A DNA stretch of 36,500 nt from Pseudolabrys sp. (GCA_030684935.1 JAUXXH010000017.1:1-36500); one strand, 5' to 3'; shown: positions 6,635 to 16,139, numbered from the stretch's first letter. Made by a program: numbers and translations. Notes: generated from the sequence alone by a model not told the origin.

Positions 6635-7657
6635 ATGAAAAAAATCGGCTTTCTCTCCTTCGGTCACTGGACCCCGTCGAAGCATTCGCAGACCCGCACC
6701 GCGGCCGACGCGCTGCTGCAGTCGATCGAGCTTAGCGTCGCCGCGGAAGAACTCGGCGCCGACGGCGCCTATTTCCGCGTCCACCATTTCGCCCGCCAGC
6801 TCGCCTCGCCGTTTCCGCTGCTGGCGGCGGCCGGCGCGCGCACGTCCAGGATCGAGCTCGGCACCGCGGTCATCGACATGCGCTACGAGAACCCGCTGTA
6901 CATGGCGGAGGACGCCGGCGCCGCCGACCTCATCGCCGGCGGCCGGCTGCAGCTCGGCATTTCGCGCGGCTCGCCGGAGCAGGTGATCGACGGCTTCCGC
7001 CATTTCGGCTACGCGCCGCCCGACGGCATGACCGACGCCGACATGGCGCGGCGGCACACCGAAGTGTTCCTCGACGTGCTGCGCGGGCAGGGCTTCGCCA
7101 AGCCGAACCCGCGGCCGATGTTTCCCAATCCGCCGGGCCTGTTGCGGCTCGAGCCGTTCTCGGAAGGCTTGCGCGAGCGCATCTGGTGGGGCGCCGCCAC
7201 CAACGCCACGGCGGAGTGGGCGGCGAAACTGGGCATGAACCTGCAGTCGTCGACGCTGAAGATCGACGAGAGCGGCAAGCCGTTCCACGTTCAGCAGGCC
7301 GAGCAGATCCGGCTGTATAAAGACGCGTGGAAGGCGGCCGGGCACACGCGCACGCCGCGCGTTTCGGTGTCGCGCTCGATCTTCGCGCTCATCGACGACC
7401 GCGACCGCGGCTATTTCGGCGACGGCGCGGAGGACAGCGACCAGATCGGCCTGCTCGGCGGCTCCGAGCGCGCCATCTTCGGCCGCAGCTACGCGGCCGA
7501 GCCGGATGTGCTGATCGAACAGTTGAAAAAGGACGAGGCGATCGCCGAGGCCGACACGCTGCTGCTGACGGTGCCGAACCAGCTCGGCGTCGACTACAAC
7601 GCGCATGTCATCGAGGCGATCCTCACCCACGTCGCGCCGGGATTGGGGTGGCGGTAG
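6635..7657 (+). CDS. LLM-class (luciferase-like) flavin-dependent oxidoreductase
   Basis: The 340-residue protein begins at the ATG at 6635 (MKKIGFLSFGHW), although the frame stays open further upstream through a repeat. Family hallmarks are the N-terminal beta strand, SIELSVAAEELGADGAYFRVHHFA (residues about 30-53), the LGTAVIDMRYENPLYMAEDA strand-helix and GRLQLGISRGSPEQ, which together form the TIM-barrel F420/FMN-binding core of bacterial luciferase relatives. These enzymes oxidise diverse organic substrates using reduced flavin and oxygen. The substrate cannot be read from the sequence. It is transcribed alone, with mirror repeats on both sides. Confidence 0.88.
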   Translation: MKKIGFLSFGHWTPSKHSQTRTAADALLQSIELSVAAEELGADGAYFRVHHFARQLASPFPLLAAAGARTSRIELGTAVIDMRYENPLYMAEDAGAADLIAGGRLQLGISRGSPEQVIDGFRHFGYAPPDGMTDADMARRHTEVFLDVLRGQGFAKPNPRPMFPNPPGLLRLEPFSEGLRERIWWGAATNATAEWAAKLGMNLQSSTLKIDESGKPFHVQQAEQIRLYKDAWKAAGHTRTPRVSVSRSIFALIDDRDRGYFGDGAEDSDQIGLLGGSERAIFGRSYAAEPDVLIEQLKKDEAIAEADTLLLTVPNQLGVDYNAHVIEAILTHVAPGLGWR

Positions 7658-7671
7658 CGGCTCTTTCTTTA

Positions 7672-7808
7672 CCCTCCCCTGGAGGGGGAGGGTCGACCGC
7701 TTGAACGAAGCGAAAGCGGGCGGGGTGGGGTGACCTTCGAGCACACCAAAGTTCACCCCACCCCGGCTCACTGCGTTCGCCGACCCTCCCCCTCCAGGGG
7801 AGGAGGGT
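7672..7808. repeat. Mirror-image repeat, family B full unit
   Basis: CCCTCCCCTGGAGGGGGAGGGTCG...CGGGGTGGGGTGA is opposed by TCACCCCACCCCGG...GACCCTCCCCCTCCAGGGGAGG. It separates the convergent oxidoreductase and tctC genes and could act as a terminator for both. Confidence 0.88.
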
Positions 7809-7831
7809 GAAGGGTCCTGCGGCGCCGCCCC

Positions 7832-8851
7832 TTACTGGCTGGCGCTGGCGAGGTACTTGTTCATCGCCTCGAGCACCTCGGGCGGCTGGTCGAGCAGCGC
7901 CTTGAAGTTCGCCGTCACCTCATCGGCCTTGACCAGGTTGATGATGATGTTGGCCTTCTTGGCTTCTTCCAGCAGCTGCGGGTCGGCGATGGTCTTCTCG
8001 AAGGCGGCGGTCAGCATCGCGACGCGGTCCTTCGGCGTGCCCGGCGGCAGCGCGAAGCCGCGGCCGATCGACAGCGGCAGGCTGCGAATGGCCATCAGCG
8101 CCTTGCCGATCTTGTCGGTGGCGAGGTCCTCGTCGATCGGCAGATGATCGTAGCCGGGCACCGGTGTGCGGCCGCGCACCAGCGGACGCACCGAGCCGCG
8201 TTCGGCGGCGCGCGACACCGTCGAGCCGAGCGCCGACCAGGCGGTGACTTCGCCGCGCTCGATCGCCAGCAGGATGTCGCTGTTGGCCGGATAGCCCGGC
8301 ACAAGGCGCAGGTTCACGCCGGCGAATTCCTTCAGCAGCATCGGGAAGTCATGCGCGTTCGAACCGGGGCCGGTGGTGCCGGCGACCACCTCGGCGCCGG
8401 ACTTGCGCATTTCCTCGAAGGTCTTGTACGGCGACTTGACGCCGACCGCGAACAGCACGCCGTCCGCGCCCGACGAGCCGATCCACTCGAACTTCGACAC
8501 GTCGAAGCGCACCGTGCGCGCCTTCGACAGCTGCGCGATGGCGACGCTCGGGTTGGCCGCCAGAATGGTCAGGCCGTCCGGCTTGGCGACATTGTACACG
8601 TGGTTGGTGGCGATCTGGTGCGCGCCGCCCGGCATCTGCGTATTGATCACGGTCGGGTTGCCGGGGATGTGCTTGCCGAGATGGCGGCCGACCAGTTCGG
8701 CGGCGACCGTCAGGCTGCCGCCCTTGGCGCCGATCACGATGTTGATGGTCTTGCCCTTGTAGAAGTCCGGATCCGCCTTCGCGCCGGTCGCCAGCGCCAG
8801 CGGCGCGATCAGTGCGGCGAGCAGAACGCCATAAGCCAGAGTACGTCGCAT
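7832..8851 (-). CDS. Bug-family (TctC-like) solute-binding protein of a tripartite tricarboxylate transporter
   Basis: The start at 8851 (MRRTLAYGVLL) is chosen because GGAGGA lies 6 nt upstream; longer in-frame starts would place this site inside the gene. The 339-residue product has a Sec signal peptide (residues 1-25, ending ATGAKA). The mature part starts DPDFYKGKTINIVIGAKGG, the first Bug strand that holds the ligand loop, and continues with GRHLGKHIPGNPTVINTQMPGG and the 'ANPSVAI' segment. Bug proteins bind carboxylates in the periplasm and deliver them to the TctAB membrane part. It is divergent from tctA-tctB at 9197-11307, which probably complete the transporter. The exact ligand is unknown. 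Confidence 0.9.
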   Translation of the reverse strand: MRRTLAYGVLLAALIAPLALATGAKADPDFYKGKTINIVIGAKGGSLTVAAELVGRHLGKHIPGNPTVINTQMPGGAHQIATNHVYNVAKPDGLTILAANPSVAIAQLSKARTVRFDVSKFEWIGSSGADGVLFAVGVKSPYKTFEEMRKSGAEVVAGTTGPGSNAHDFPMLLKEFAGVNLRLVPGYPANSDILLAIERGEVTAWSALGSTVSRAAERGSVRPLVRGRTPVPGYDHLPIDEDLATDKIGKALMAIRSLPLSIGRGFALPPGTPKDRVAMLTAAFEKTIADPQLLEEAKKANIIINLVKADEVTANFKALLDQPPEVLEAMNKYLASASQ

Positions 8852-9008
8852 CGAAAATTCCTCCATGGGTGCAGATTTTGTGTATGGCTCAATCGGCCAA
8901 TTTTGTAGCGTCGCCATTGGGTTGCAAAAGTAGGTCGGCGCGTGCTGCAATGTCAACGTGGCAGCTTCGCCCGGGCACGATGGCGGCGGCACAACCGGCG
9001 CGGGGATT

Positions 9009-9085
9009 TGCCTGTATTATTTGCAGGCATGAAGGTTTCTCGCAGGGCATAGAAGCGATGCGCCGTACCGGCCTCCGGTACGGCG
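9009..9085. promoter_or_regulatory. Paired hairpins in the tctC/tctA divergent region
   Basis: TGCCTG/CAGGCA (9009-9014 with 9024-9029, 9-nt loop) is followed by an 11-bp perfect stem CGCCGTACCGG-CCT-CCGGTACGGCG (9061-9085). They lie in the 345-bp gap (8852-9196) between the divergent genes, upstream of tctA. No gene is visible in the gap. They may be operators or leader structures. Confidence 0.45.
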
Positions 9086-9196
9086 TCAGTCTGGACGCTT
9101 GCGCGGCGGCATAGAGAGCGGTCATAACGCGGACCAGAACGGCCAAACGAGACAAGAAGCACAGCGGCAAGCTGTCACGTCCCAGGGAGTGAGAGA

Positions 9197-10717
9197 ATGA
9201 TCGACGCGGCGTTCAGCGCCTTCAATTCGCTATTTGCCTGCCCATGCGTGTTCGGATTTTTTCCGGGGACATTGTTCTATCTGTTCGTCGGCGTGCTGAC
9301 CGGGCTCGCGCTCGGCGCCATTCCGGGACTGGGCGGCGTCGTCGGCATGGCCATGCTGCTGCCCTTCACCTTCGACATGCAGCCGGGCGCGGCGCTGGCG
9401 ATGCTGATCGGCATCACCGCCGTCACCACGACGTCCGACACCATTCCGTCGGTGCTGTTCGCGGTGCCGGGCACGACCGGCTCGCAGGCCACCGTTCTCG
9501 ACGGCCATCCGATGGCCAAGAACGGCGAGGCGGGCCGCGCCTTCGGCGCCGCCTATATGGCGTCCATGATCGGCGGCGTGTTCGGCGCGCTGGTGCTGGC
9601 GCTGTCGATTCCGGTGCTGCGGCCGATGGTGCTGCTGTTCGGCTCGCCGGAATTCTTCATGCTCGGCCTGCTCGGCATCGCCATGGTCGCGGTGCTCAGC
9701 GGCGGCGCCCCGATCAAGGGGCTGATCGCCGGCGCGCTGGGGCTCGGCATCGGCATGATCGGCGCCGACCCGCAGAGCGGCTTTCCGCGCTGGGCCGGCG
9801 ATCACCTCTATCTGTGGAACGGCCTGCCGCTGGTCGCGGTGACGCTCGGCCTGTTCGCCATTCCCGAAGTCGTCGACCTCGCCATCAAGGGCACCCGCAT
9901 CACCGACGTGCCCCGCAACGCCACCAGCGGCGTCATGATCGGCATCCGCGACACCTTCAAAAACTGGTGGCTGGTGCTGCGCTGCAGTTCGCTCGGCGTC
10001 TGGGTCGGCTTCATTCCGGGGCTCGGCGCCTCGGTGGTCGACTGGTTCGCCTATGGCTACGCGATGCAGACCGTGAAGGGGGCGCGCGACACGTTCGGCA
10101 AAGGCGACGTGCGCGGCGTCATCGCGCCGGAAAGCGCCAACAACGCCAAGGAAGGCGGCAGCCTCATTCCGACGATTGCCTTCGGTGTGCCCGGCAGCGC
10201 GCCGATGGCCCTGCTGCTGGCGGCCTTCACCATCCACGGCCTGACGCCGGGTCCGGACATGCTGACCAAGGACCTCAACATCACCTACACGATGATCTGG
10301 AGCCTGGCGCTGGCCAACGTGCTCGGCACCGGCATCTGCCTGGCCTTCACCTTTCAGCTCGCCAAGATCGCGACCATCCGCATTCACATGCTGACGCCGC
10401 TGGTGCTGTCCTTCGTGTTCCTCGCCGCCTACCAGTCGAGCGCGAATATCGGCGACCTCATTACGCTGGTGGTGTTCGGCCTGCTCGGCTGGTTCATGAA
10501 GCGCTGCGGCTGGCCGCGGCCGCCGCTGCTGCTGGGGCTGGTGCTCAGCTCGGTGATCGAGACCTATCTGTTCATCTCGCTGCGGCTCTACGGCATCGAC
10601 TGGCTGGCGCGTCCCTTCGTGCTGGTGATCGCCGGGCTGATCGTCTTCAGCCTCTATTTCGGCCTGCGCCGCGGCAAGGTGACGATGCCGGTCGCGCCGC
10701 CGGCCGGAAAGGCGTGA
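9197..10717 (+). CDS. tctA: Tripartite tricarboxylate transporter permease, large subunit
   Basis: The 506-residue integral membrane protein has about 11-12 hydrophobic segments. The TctA signature GLALGAIPGLGGVVGMAMLLPFTF appears near residues 35-58, the internal repeat GFIPGLGASVVDWFAYGYAM near residues 272-291, and the PESANNAKEGGSLIPTIAFGVPGSAPMALLL block near 312-343, which together form the transport core. The start has GGGAGTGAGAGA upstream. The tctB start lies 6 bp after its stop. With the divergent Bug protein this gives a complete secondary tripartite carrier driven by an ion gradient. Length is normal for the family (about 500). Confidence 0.96.
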   Translation: MIDAAFSAFNSLFACPCVFGFFPGTLFYLFVGVLTGLALGAIPGLGGVVGMAMLLPFTFDMQPGAALAMLIGITAVTTTSDTIPSVLFAVPGTTGSQATVLDGHPMAKNGEAGRAFGAAYMASMIGGVFGALVLALSIPVLRPMVLLFGSPEFFMLGLLGIAMVAVLSGGAPIKGLIAGALGLGIGMIGADPQSGFPRWAGDHLYLWNGLPLVAVTLGLFAIPEVVDLAIKGTRITDVPRNATSGVMIGIRDTFKNWWLVLRCSSLGVWVGFIPGLGASVVDWFAYGYAMQTVKGARDTFGKGDVRGVIAPESANNAKEGGSLIPTIAFGVPGSAPMALLLAAFTIHGLTPGPDMLTKDLNITYTMIWSLALANVLGTGICLAFTFQLAKIATIRIHMLTPLVLSFVFLAAYQSSANIGDLITLVVFGLLGWFMKRCGWPRPPLLLGLVLSSVIETYLFISLRLYGIDWLARPFVLVIAGLIVFSLYFGLRRGKVTMPVAPPAGKA

Positions 10718-10722
10718 ACGCC

Positions 10723-11307
10723 ATGACACGACTGAACGCGCTGCGTTCGCTGGGTGTCTTCGGCGTCATCGGCGCTGTTGGCGGCACCATCTTCACAGTG
10801 ATCATCCTCGCGGTGATTGTGGTGGCGATGGCCGTGACGGCCGACTGGCCCTACGAGGCGCGGCTGCTGCCGCGGGTGATCGGCGTGCCGGCGGCGCTGC
10901 TGTGCGTGGCGCTGCTGGTCATGGACGTGGCGCGCCTCGTGCGCGGCGGGCCGCAGAAAGCCCGCGCCCAGATCATGGACATGCAGGCCGATACCGACAT
11001 GCCGCTGCCGGAGGTGGCGCAGCGCGCGGCGGCGATGTTCGCCTGGGTGCTAGGGCTGTTCGCCGCCGTCGTGCTGGTCGGCTTTCTCATCAGCATTCCG
11101 GTGTTCATCTTTCTCTATCTGATGATCCAGGGCCGCGAGACATTGCGCACCAGCATCATCGCCGGCATCGCGATGCTGGTGTTCACGGTGGTGACGTTCC
11201 ACTACCTGCTGCGGGTGTCGTGGCTGCCGGGCGTGTTTCCGCTGCCGCAGGAACATGTGATCGAATGGCTGAACGCGCTGCGGCCGCTGCTGCGGATGGG
11301 CGGGTAG
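10723..11307 (+). CDS. tctB: Tripartite tricarboxylate transporter small permease subunit
   Basis: The 194-residue protein has four hydrophobic segments (about residues 10-40, 47-65, 105-130 and 140-165) in the usual TctB layout. The cytoplasmic loop after the second segment is hydrophilic (RGGPQKARAQIMDMQADTDMP). I chose the ATG at 10723 because GGAAAGG lies about 10 nt upstream; a GTG at 10714 overlapping the tctA stop is possible. TctB sequences are poorly conserved, so the call rests on size, topology and position after tctA. Confidence 0.9.
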   Translation: MTRLNALRSLGVFGVIGAVGGTIFTVIILAVIVVAMAVTADWPYEARLLPRVIGVPAALLCVALLVMDVARLVRGGPQKARAQIMDMQADTDMPLPEVAQRAAAMFAWVLGLFAAVVLVGFLISIPVFIFLYLMIQGRETLRTSIIAGIAMLVFTVVTFHYLLRVSWLPGVFPLPQEHVIEWLNALRPLLRMGG

Positions 11308-11335
11308 GGGCTTTAGCGCGCTCGCACACTCTTTA

Positions 11336-11461
11336 CCCTCCCCCTTGTGGGGAGGGTCGCTCGCTGAGCGTTTGCGAAGCGAGCGGGGTGGGGTAGCGGC
11401 GCGAAGCGAAGACCCCACCCCGGCTCACTTCGTTCGCCGACCCTCCCCACAAGGGGGAGGG
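11336..11461. repeat. Mirror-image repeat, family B full unit
   Basis: CCCTCCCCCTTGTGGGGAGGGTCGCTCGC...GAGCGGGGTGGGG faces GACCCCACCCCGG...GACCCTCCCCACAAGGGGGAGGG. It lies between the convergent tctB and thioesterase genes, where it may serve as a two-way terminator. Confidence 0.88.
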
Positions 11462-11476
11462 CAAAAAGAAGAAGTG

Positions 11477-11911
11477 TCAGCGCACCAGCTTCGCCAACGC
11501 CCGCTTCAGATCGTCCGGCAACGGCACCGGTTTGCCGCTGACGCGATCCACATAGACATGCACGAAATGGCCCTGCGCCGCGGCGGTGTCGTCGTCGCCG
11601 CGGAAGATGCCGACCTCGTAGCGCACGCTGGAGCGGCCGAGATGCGCGACGCGCAGGCCCGCGCGCACCGCGTCGGGAAAGGCGACCGGCCTGAAATAAT
11701 TGCAGCGCGTCTCGACCACCAGCCCGATGGTGGCGCCGCCGGCGATGTCGAGCACGCCTTGCGCGATCAGGTAGCCGTTCACCGCGGTGTCGAAGAACGA
11801 ATAATAGACCACGTTGTTGACGTGGCCGTAGACGTCATTGTCCATCCACCGCGTGGTGATGGCGGCGATGTGCGGGAAGTCGGCGATGCTGAAGGGCGTG
11901 GGGCGGTCCAT
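11477..11911 (-). CDS. Acyl-CoA thioesterase, YbgC/4HBT hotdog family
   Basis: The 144-residue product starts at the ATG at 11911 (MDRPTPFS). The hotdog-fold signature [25 protein letters not shown] (residues 21-45) contains the family's catalytic Asp (D24 or D26) and the GHVNN turn. The chain continues with [16 protein letters not shown] and [11 protein letters not shown], the central sheet, and ends [21 protein letters not shown]. Members hydrolyse acyl- or aroyl-CoA thioesters in the cytoplasm. The substrate is not evident. The gene is bounded by repeats on both sides, so it is probably a single-gene unit. Confidence 0.92.
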   Translation of the reverse strand: MDRPTPFSIADFPHIAAITTRWMDNDVYGHVNNVVYYSFFDTAVNGYLIAQGVLDIAGGATIGLVVETRCNYFRPVAFPDAVRAGLRVAHLGRSSVRYEVGIFRGDDDTAAAQGHFVHVYVDRVSGKPVPLPDDLKRALAKLVR

Positions 11912-11959
11912 GACTCGTCGGTGCGATCGGGTGCGGTGGCGCGTCGGTCTCAGTCTGTT

Positions 11960-12054
11960 CCCTCCCCCCTTGTGGGGGAGGGTCAGGGAGGGGGGTGATG
12001 GTGAGTTGGTGCCATACACCCCCACCCCCGACCCCTCCCCACAAGGGGGAGGGG
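11960..12054. repeat. Mirror-image GC-rich repeat, family A copy 2
   Basis: CCCTCCCCCCTTGTGGGGGAGGGTCAGGGAGGGGGGTGATG, a centre, and CACCCCCACCCCCGACCCCTCCCCACAAGGGGGAGGGG repeat the arrangement at 338-432. It separates the thioesterase and the hydroxy-acid dehydrogenase. Confidence 0.9.
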
Positions 12055-12076
12055 AGTAGTCAGAATACGCCGCGCG

Positions 12077-13321
12077 CTAAGCCCCCGACTTTACCGCCTG
12101 CGCCCTGGCCTTCGGCTTCGCCGCCGCTTTCGGCTTGGTCACCTTGGCCACCTTGGCCACCTTCGCCGCCTGTGCTTTGACCTCGCCGCCTTCCAGCACG
12201 CGGCCGTCGATGGCGGCGATGTTGCCGACGCCGGTCAGCGCCATGGTGACGCTCAATTCATTCCTGAGAATGTCGATGGCCTTGGCGACGCCGGCCTTGC
12301 CGCCGGCGCCCAGCCCGTAAACGTAAGAGCGGCCGACCAGACAGGCGCGCGCGCCAAGCGCCAGCGCCCGCATGATGTCGGCGCCGGTGCGGATGCCGCC
12401 GTCGAACAGCACCTCGGTGTTGGCGCCCACCGCCTGCGCGATGCGCGGCAGCATCGCGATCGACGACGACGTGCCGTCGAGCTGGCGGCCGCCATGGTTC
12501 GACACCACGATGCCGTCGGCGCCGAGCGTCACCGCCATCCTGGCATCATCGATGTCGAGAATGCCCTTGATGATCATCTTGCCCGGCCAGTAGTCGCGGA
12601 TCCACTCGACGTCCTTCCAGTTCAGCGCCGGATCGAACTGGTCCTGCGTCCACTTCGCCAGCGAATTGACGTTCTCCATGCCGGGCACGTGGCCGGAAAT
12701 GTTGCCGAAGGTCTTGCTCTTGCCCTTCAGCACGCTCCAGGCCCAGGCCGGCTTGGTGGCGATGTCGATGACATTCTTGATGCGGAATTCCGGCGGCACC
12801 GTCATGCCGTTCTTGACGTCGCGGTGGCGCTGGCCGAGCACCTGGAGATCGACCGTCAGCACCAGCGTGGTGCACTTGGCGGCCAGCGCGCGGTCCATCA
12901 ACTGCTTGGAGAAGCCGCGGTCGCGGATGACGTAGAGCTGGAACCAGAACGGCCGGCCGGTCGCCTCCGCGACATGCTCGATCGAACAGATCGACATGGT
13001 CGACAGCGTGAACGGGATACCGGCTTCGTGCGCTGCCTCCGCCGCCAGGATCTCGCCGTCGCCGTGCTGCATGCCGCACAGGCCGATCGGCGCCAAGGCG
13101 AAAGGCAGCGCGATCTTCTGGCCGAGAATGGTGGTGCCGAGGCTGCGCTCCGAGACATCGACCAGCACGCGCTGGCGCAGCTTGATGGCCTCGAGGTCGG
13201 CGCGGTTGGCGCGCAGCGTGTACTCGCCATAGGAGCCGCTGTCGGCATAGTCGAAGAAAGCCCGCGGCACCCGGCGCCGCGCCAGCGTCCGCAGGTCGTC
13301 AATACAGGTGATGTTCTTCAT
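12077..13321 (-). CDS. FMN-dependent alpha-hydroxy-acid oxidase/dehydrogenase (L-lactate dehydrogenase-like)
   Basis: The 414-residue product starts at the ATG at 13321 (MKNITCIDDL). It shows the LldD/glycolate oxidase layout: FDYADSGSYGEYTLRAN near 23-39, LAPIGLCGM near 77-84 for FMN binding, FQLYVIRDR near 127-135, K252 in IIKGIL, the catalytic His276 in VVSNHGGRQLDG, then LFDGGIRTGADIMRALALGA and GRSYVYGL for FMN phosphate. The enzyme oxidises an L-2-hydroxy acid (probably lactate or a relative) at the membrane or in the cytosol. The last 36 residues (379-414) are an unusual Lys/Ala tail built on AKV repeats, encoded by a 9-bp tandem repeat. An orphan gene flanked by glmM (divergent). Confidence 0.93.
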   Translation of the reverse strand: MKNITCIDDLRTLARRRVPRAFFDYADSGSYGEYTLRANRADLEAIKLRQRVLVDVSERSLGTTILGQKIALPFALAPIGLCGMQHGDGEILAAEAAHEAGIPFTLSTMSICSIEHVAEATGRPFWFQLYVIRDRGFSKQLMDRALAAKCTTLVLTVDLQVLGQRHRDVKNGMTVPPEFRIKNVIDIATKPAWAWSVLKGKSKTFGNISGHVPGMENVNSLAKWTQDQFDPALNWKDVEWIRDYWPGKMIIKGILDIDDARMAVTLGADGIVVSNHGGRQLDGTSSSIAMLPRIAQAVGANTEVLFDGGIRTGADIMRALALGARACLVGRSYVYGLGAGGKAGVAKAIDILRNELSVTMALTGVGNIAAIDGRVLEGGEVKAQAAKVAKVAKVTKPKAAAKPKARAQAVKSGA

Positions 13322-13542
13322 GGCCCCGGCCCGGAAAGCGGTCAAAAACGTCGCCACTTCCGGTAGCACAGGGGCGGGGGGCGGCGAAATGGCCGCCCAC
13401 GGGTTCGAATTCGGTAGCCCGGTATGGAGACCGATGGTTAACCCCAGACGGTAATGATTTGTCACATTTTTTGCAGTAAACGCTGCCCTTTGGCCCTATA
13501 GAACGTCGGCGGAGACTTCTACTGGGCGCTGAGGGGCAATTC

Positions 13543-14886
13543 ATGGTTCGTCGTTATTTCGGCACCGACGGCATTCGCGGCCGGGCCAACAAGGTCATTA
13601 CGCCGGAACTGGCGCTCAAGGTCGGGCAGGCCGCCGGCCTGGTCTTCAAGAACGGCGATCACCGTCACCGCGTGCTGATCGGCAAGGACACCCGCCTGTC
13701 CGGCTACATGATCGAGACCGCGATGGTCGCGGGCTTCACCTCGGTCGGCATGGACGTGCTGCTGACCGGCCCGATCCCGACGCCGGCCGTCGGCATGCTG
13801 ACGCGCTCGATGCGCGCCGATCTCGGCGTCATGATCTCGGCCTCGCACAACCCTTACGACGACAACGGCATCAAGCTGTTCGGTCCCGACGGCTTCAAGC
13901 TCAGCGACGAGGTCGAGGCGCGCATCGAAGCGCTGCTGGATTCCGATCTCGGCAAGCAGCTGGCCAAGGGCAGCGACCTCGGCCGCGCCAAGCGCATCGA
14001 CGGCGTGCAGGATCGCTACATCGAATTCGCCAAGCGCACGCTGCCGCGCGCGCTCGATCTCGCCGGCCTGCGCGTGGTGATCGATTGCGCCAACGGCGCC
14101 GCCTACCGCGTGGCGCCCGGCGCGCTGTGGGAACTGGGCGCCGATGTGATTTCGATCGGCGTCGATCCCGACGGCATGAACATCAACAAGGACTGCGGCT
14201 CGACCGATCTCGGCGCGCTGACCCGCAAGGTGCGCGAGATGCGCGCCGACATCGGCATCGCGCTGGACGGCGACGCCGACCGCGTCATGATCGTCGACGA
14301 ACTGGGCCGCGTCGTCGACGGCGACCAGCTGCTCGCGGTGATCGCCGAGTCGTGGAAGGAAGACGGAAGGCTGCAGGGCAACGGCGTGGTCTCGACCGTG
14401 ATGTCGAACCTCGGGCTCGAGCGTTATCTGCAGAGCATCGATCTCGACCTGATCCGCACCCCGGTCGGCGACCGCTACGTGCTCGAGCGCATGCGCGCCG
14501 ACGGCTACAATGTCGGCGGCGAGCAATCCGGCCACATCATCATGTCGGACTACACCACCACCGGCGACGGCTTCGTCGCCGCGCTGCAGGTGCTGGCGGT
14601 GGTCAAGCGCCACAACAAGCCGGTGTCGGAAGTCTGCCACCGCTTCGAGGCGCTGCCGCAGATCCTCAAGAACATCCGCTACCAGGCCGGCAAGCCGATG
14701 GAGAGCGCCGCGGTGATCTCCGCCATCGCCAGCGCCGAGAAGAAGCTCGGGCAGGGCGGCAGGCTCTTGGTGCGCCCCTCCGGCACCGAGCCGGTGATCC
14801 GCGTCATGGCCGAAGGCGACGACAAGGCGCTGGTCGAGCAGGCGGTGGACGACGTGATCGAGGCGCTGGGGAAGGTGGCGGCTTAG
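13543..14886 (+). CDS. glmM: Phosphoglucosamine mutase
   Basis: GlmM (EC 5.4.2.10) interconverts glucosamine-6-phosphate and glucosamine-1-phosphate for UDP-GlcNAc, thus peptidoglycan and LPS. The 447-residue length is standard. The phosphorylated serine is S101 in [12 protein letters not shown], the Mg-binding loop is DGDADR (D242, D244, D246), the sugar-binding loop is GGEQSGH near 325-331, and [12 protein letters not shown] near 407 binds phosphate. A GAGGGG ribosome site lies 6-7 nt before the ATG. In many Hyphomicrobiales glmM follows ftsH; here it does not. Its stop overlaps the LysR gene stop on the other strand by four bases (14883-14886). Confidence 0.98.
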   Translation: MVRRYFGTDGIRGRANKVITPELALKVGQAAGLVFKNGDHRHRVLIGKDTRLSGYMIETAMVAGFTSVGMDVLLTGPIPTPAVGMLTRSMRADLGVMISASHNPYDDNGIKLFGPDGFKLSDEVEARIEALLDSDLGKQLAKGSDLGRAKRIDGVQDRYIEFAKRTLPRALDLAGLRVVIDCANGAAYRVAPGALWELGADVISIGVDPDGMNINKDCGSTDLGALTRKVREMRADIGIALDGDADRVMIVDELGRVVDGDQLLAVIAESWKEDGRLQGNGVVSTVMSNLGLERYLQSIDLDLIRTPVGDRYVLERMRADGYNVGGEQSGHIIMSDYTTTGDGFVAALQVLAVVKRHNKPVSEVCHRFEALPQILKNIRYQAGKPMESAAVISAIASAEKKLGQGGRLLVRPSGTEPVIRVMAEGDDKALVEQAVDDVIEALGKVAA

Positions 14887-16139
14887 AAGCGGCGCGGCAT
14901 CCGGTTCGCCGTCGAAGCCGATCGTCCGGCCCCGCGGTACGCGTCCCGCAACAGCGCCATGAAGTCCGCATGCAACGCGGTCGGAAACCAGTCGAGCCGT
15001 GTCGTGAGGCCGACCATTCTTCGCCGCGCCGGCACCCGGATATCGAGAACCGCCAGCGCGCCCGGCTGATCCTCCGCCAGGTATTCGCGCGGCAACAGGC
15101 TGATGCGGTCGCTGACGGCAAGCGCCGATGTGACCGCGCTGAGCGAGTTGGTTTCGAGTTGCATCCGCGACGATAGCCGCCACTCGGCGATCAATGTGTC
15201 GAGCACGTCGCGCCGGGGCAGAGCCGATGTCGGAAAGATCCAGTCATATTGCCTGAGATCGGCGCGGCCCGGACGCCGCAATTGCGTCAGCGGATGGCCG
15301 CGCCGGCACACGACGCAATAGGGGTCTTCGAACAGCGCCTCTTCGGCGAGGTCGCCGAACGGCGGCGGCGAACGCAGCGCGCCGAAGATGATGTCGATAG
15401 CGCCGCTGCGCATCGCACCGATCAATTCGTCATAGCCGCCTTCCTGGATGGTCAGTTGTGCGGCCGGATGCCGCGCCAGCATGGTCTCGGTGACGATCGA
15501 CAGGCGCCGCTTCGGCGCCAGCACCAGCACGCCGACCGAGATGCGCATCGCCGCCGCGCCGTTATGGATCGCCATGTCGTCGATGCCGGCCTGGATCTCG
15601 GCGGACGCCAGCGTAAAGCGCCGCGCCAGTTCGGCGCCGGCCGGCGACAGGCCGATGCCGTCGAAGGTCCGGCGGAACAGCGGCTGGCCGACCAGCCGTT
15701 CCAGGTCGCGCGCGGGGCGGTGCAGCGTCGGCTCGGCGATGCCCAAAGCCGCCGCGGCCCGCCGGAAATTCTGCGTCCTGGCGATGGCGATGAGGCCGCG
15801 GATGTGGACTTCGCTGATCTTGCGCATGAGCCGGACGACGGCCTCGCTGCCGGCGTCGCACTCCAGCGCTGCGGCGACAGCGGCCTGCAATTGCTGGAAA
15901 AACCGCCGGGTCCGGCGATCCAATATGCGGCCTTCCTCGGTGAGAAAACTGCCGCTGCGCGTCCGCTCGAGCAGCTTTGCGGCGAGCTGACGCTCGAGCG
16001 CGCGCACCGAGCGGGTGATGGCAGGCTGCGTGAGGTGCAAGGCGCCGGCTGCCCCGCTCATGGTACCGGCCCTGCCGACGCTGTCGAAGGCGCGCAGCCG
16101 GTGCAGGCTGGGAAGGCGGTTTGCGGGCCTCAATGTCAT
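14883..16139 (-). CDS. LysR-type regulator with two tandem HTH domains
   Basis: The 418-residue product starts at the ATG at 16139 ([21 protein letters not shown]). LysR proteins usually have about 300 residues and one N-terminal winged HTH. Here there are two: residues 10-70 ([21 protein letters not shown]... [20 protein letters not shown]) and residues 109-168 ([38 protein letters not shown]). The effector-binding fold follows from about 190 ([28 protein letters not shown]). It is divergent from the amidohydrolase at 16249 with about 110 bp between them, so it probably regulates that cluster. The inducer is unknown, though a carboxylate would fit the neighbours. Confidence 0.9.
   Translation of the reverse strand: MTLRPANRLPSLHRLRAFDSVGRAGTMSGAAGALHLTQPAITRSVRALERQLAAKLLERTRSGSFLTEEGRILDRRTRRFFQQLQAAVAAALECDAGSEAVVRLMRKISEVHIRGLIAIARTQNFRRAAAALGIAEPTLHRPARDLERLVGQPLFRRTFDGIGLSPAGAELARRFTLASAEIQAGIDDMAIHNGAAAMRISVGVLVLAPKRRLSIVTETMLARHPAAQLTIQEGGYDELIGAMRSGAIDIIFGALRSPPPFGDLAEEALFEDPYCVVCRRGHPLTQLRRPGRADLRQYDWIFPTSALPRRDVLDTLIAEWRLSSRMQLETNSLSAVTSALAVSDRISLLPREYLAEDQPGALAVLDIRVPARRRMVGLTTRLDWFPTALHADFMALLRDAYRGAGRSASTANRMPRRF

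Noticed and set aside
9230..10729. Open frame of about 500 codons opposite tctA
   Set aside because: It is antisense, with a Gln/His/Arg/Ala-rich composition and no recognisable motif.
13519..15183. 554-codon open frame opposite glmM
   Set aside because: It is antisense to glmM and has no domain resemblance; it is a high-GC artefact.
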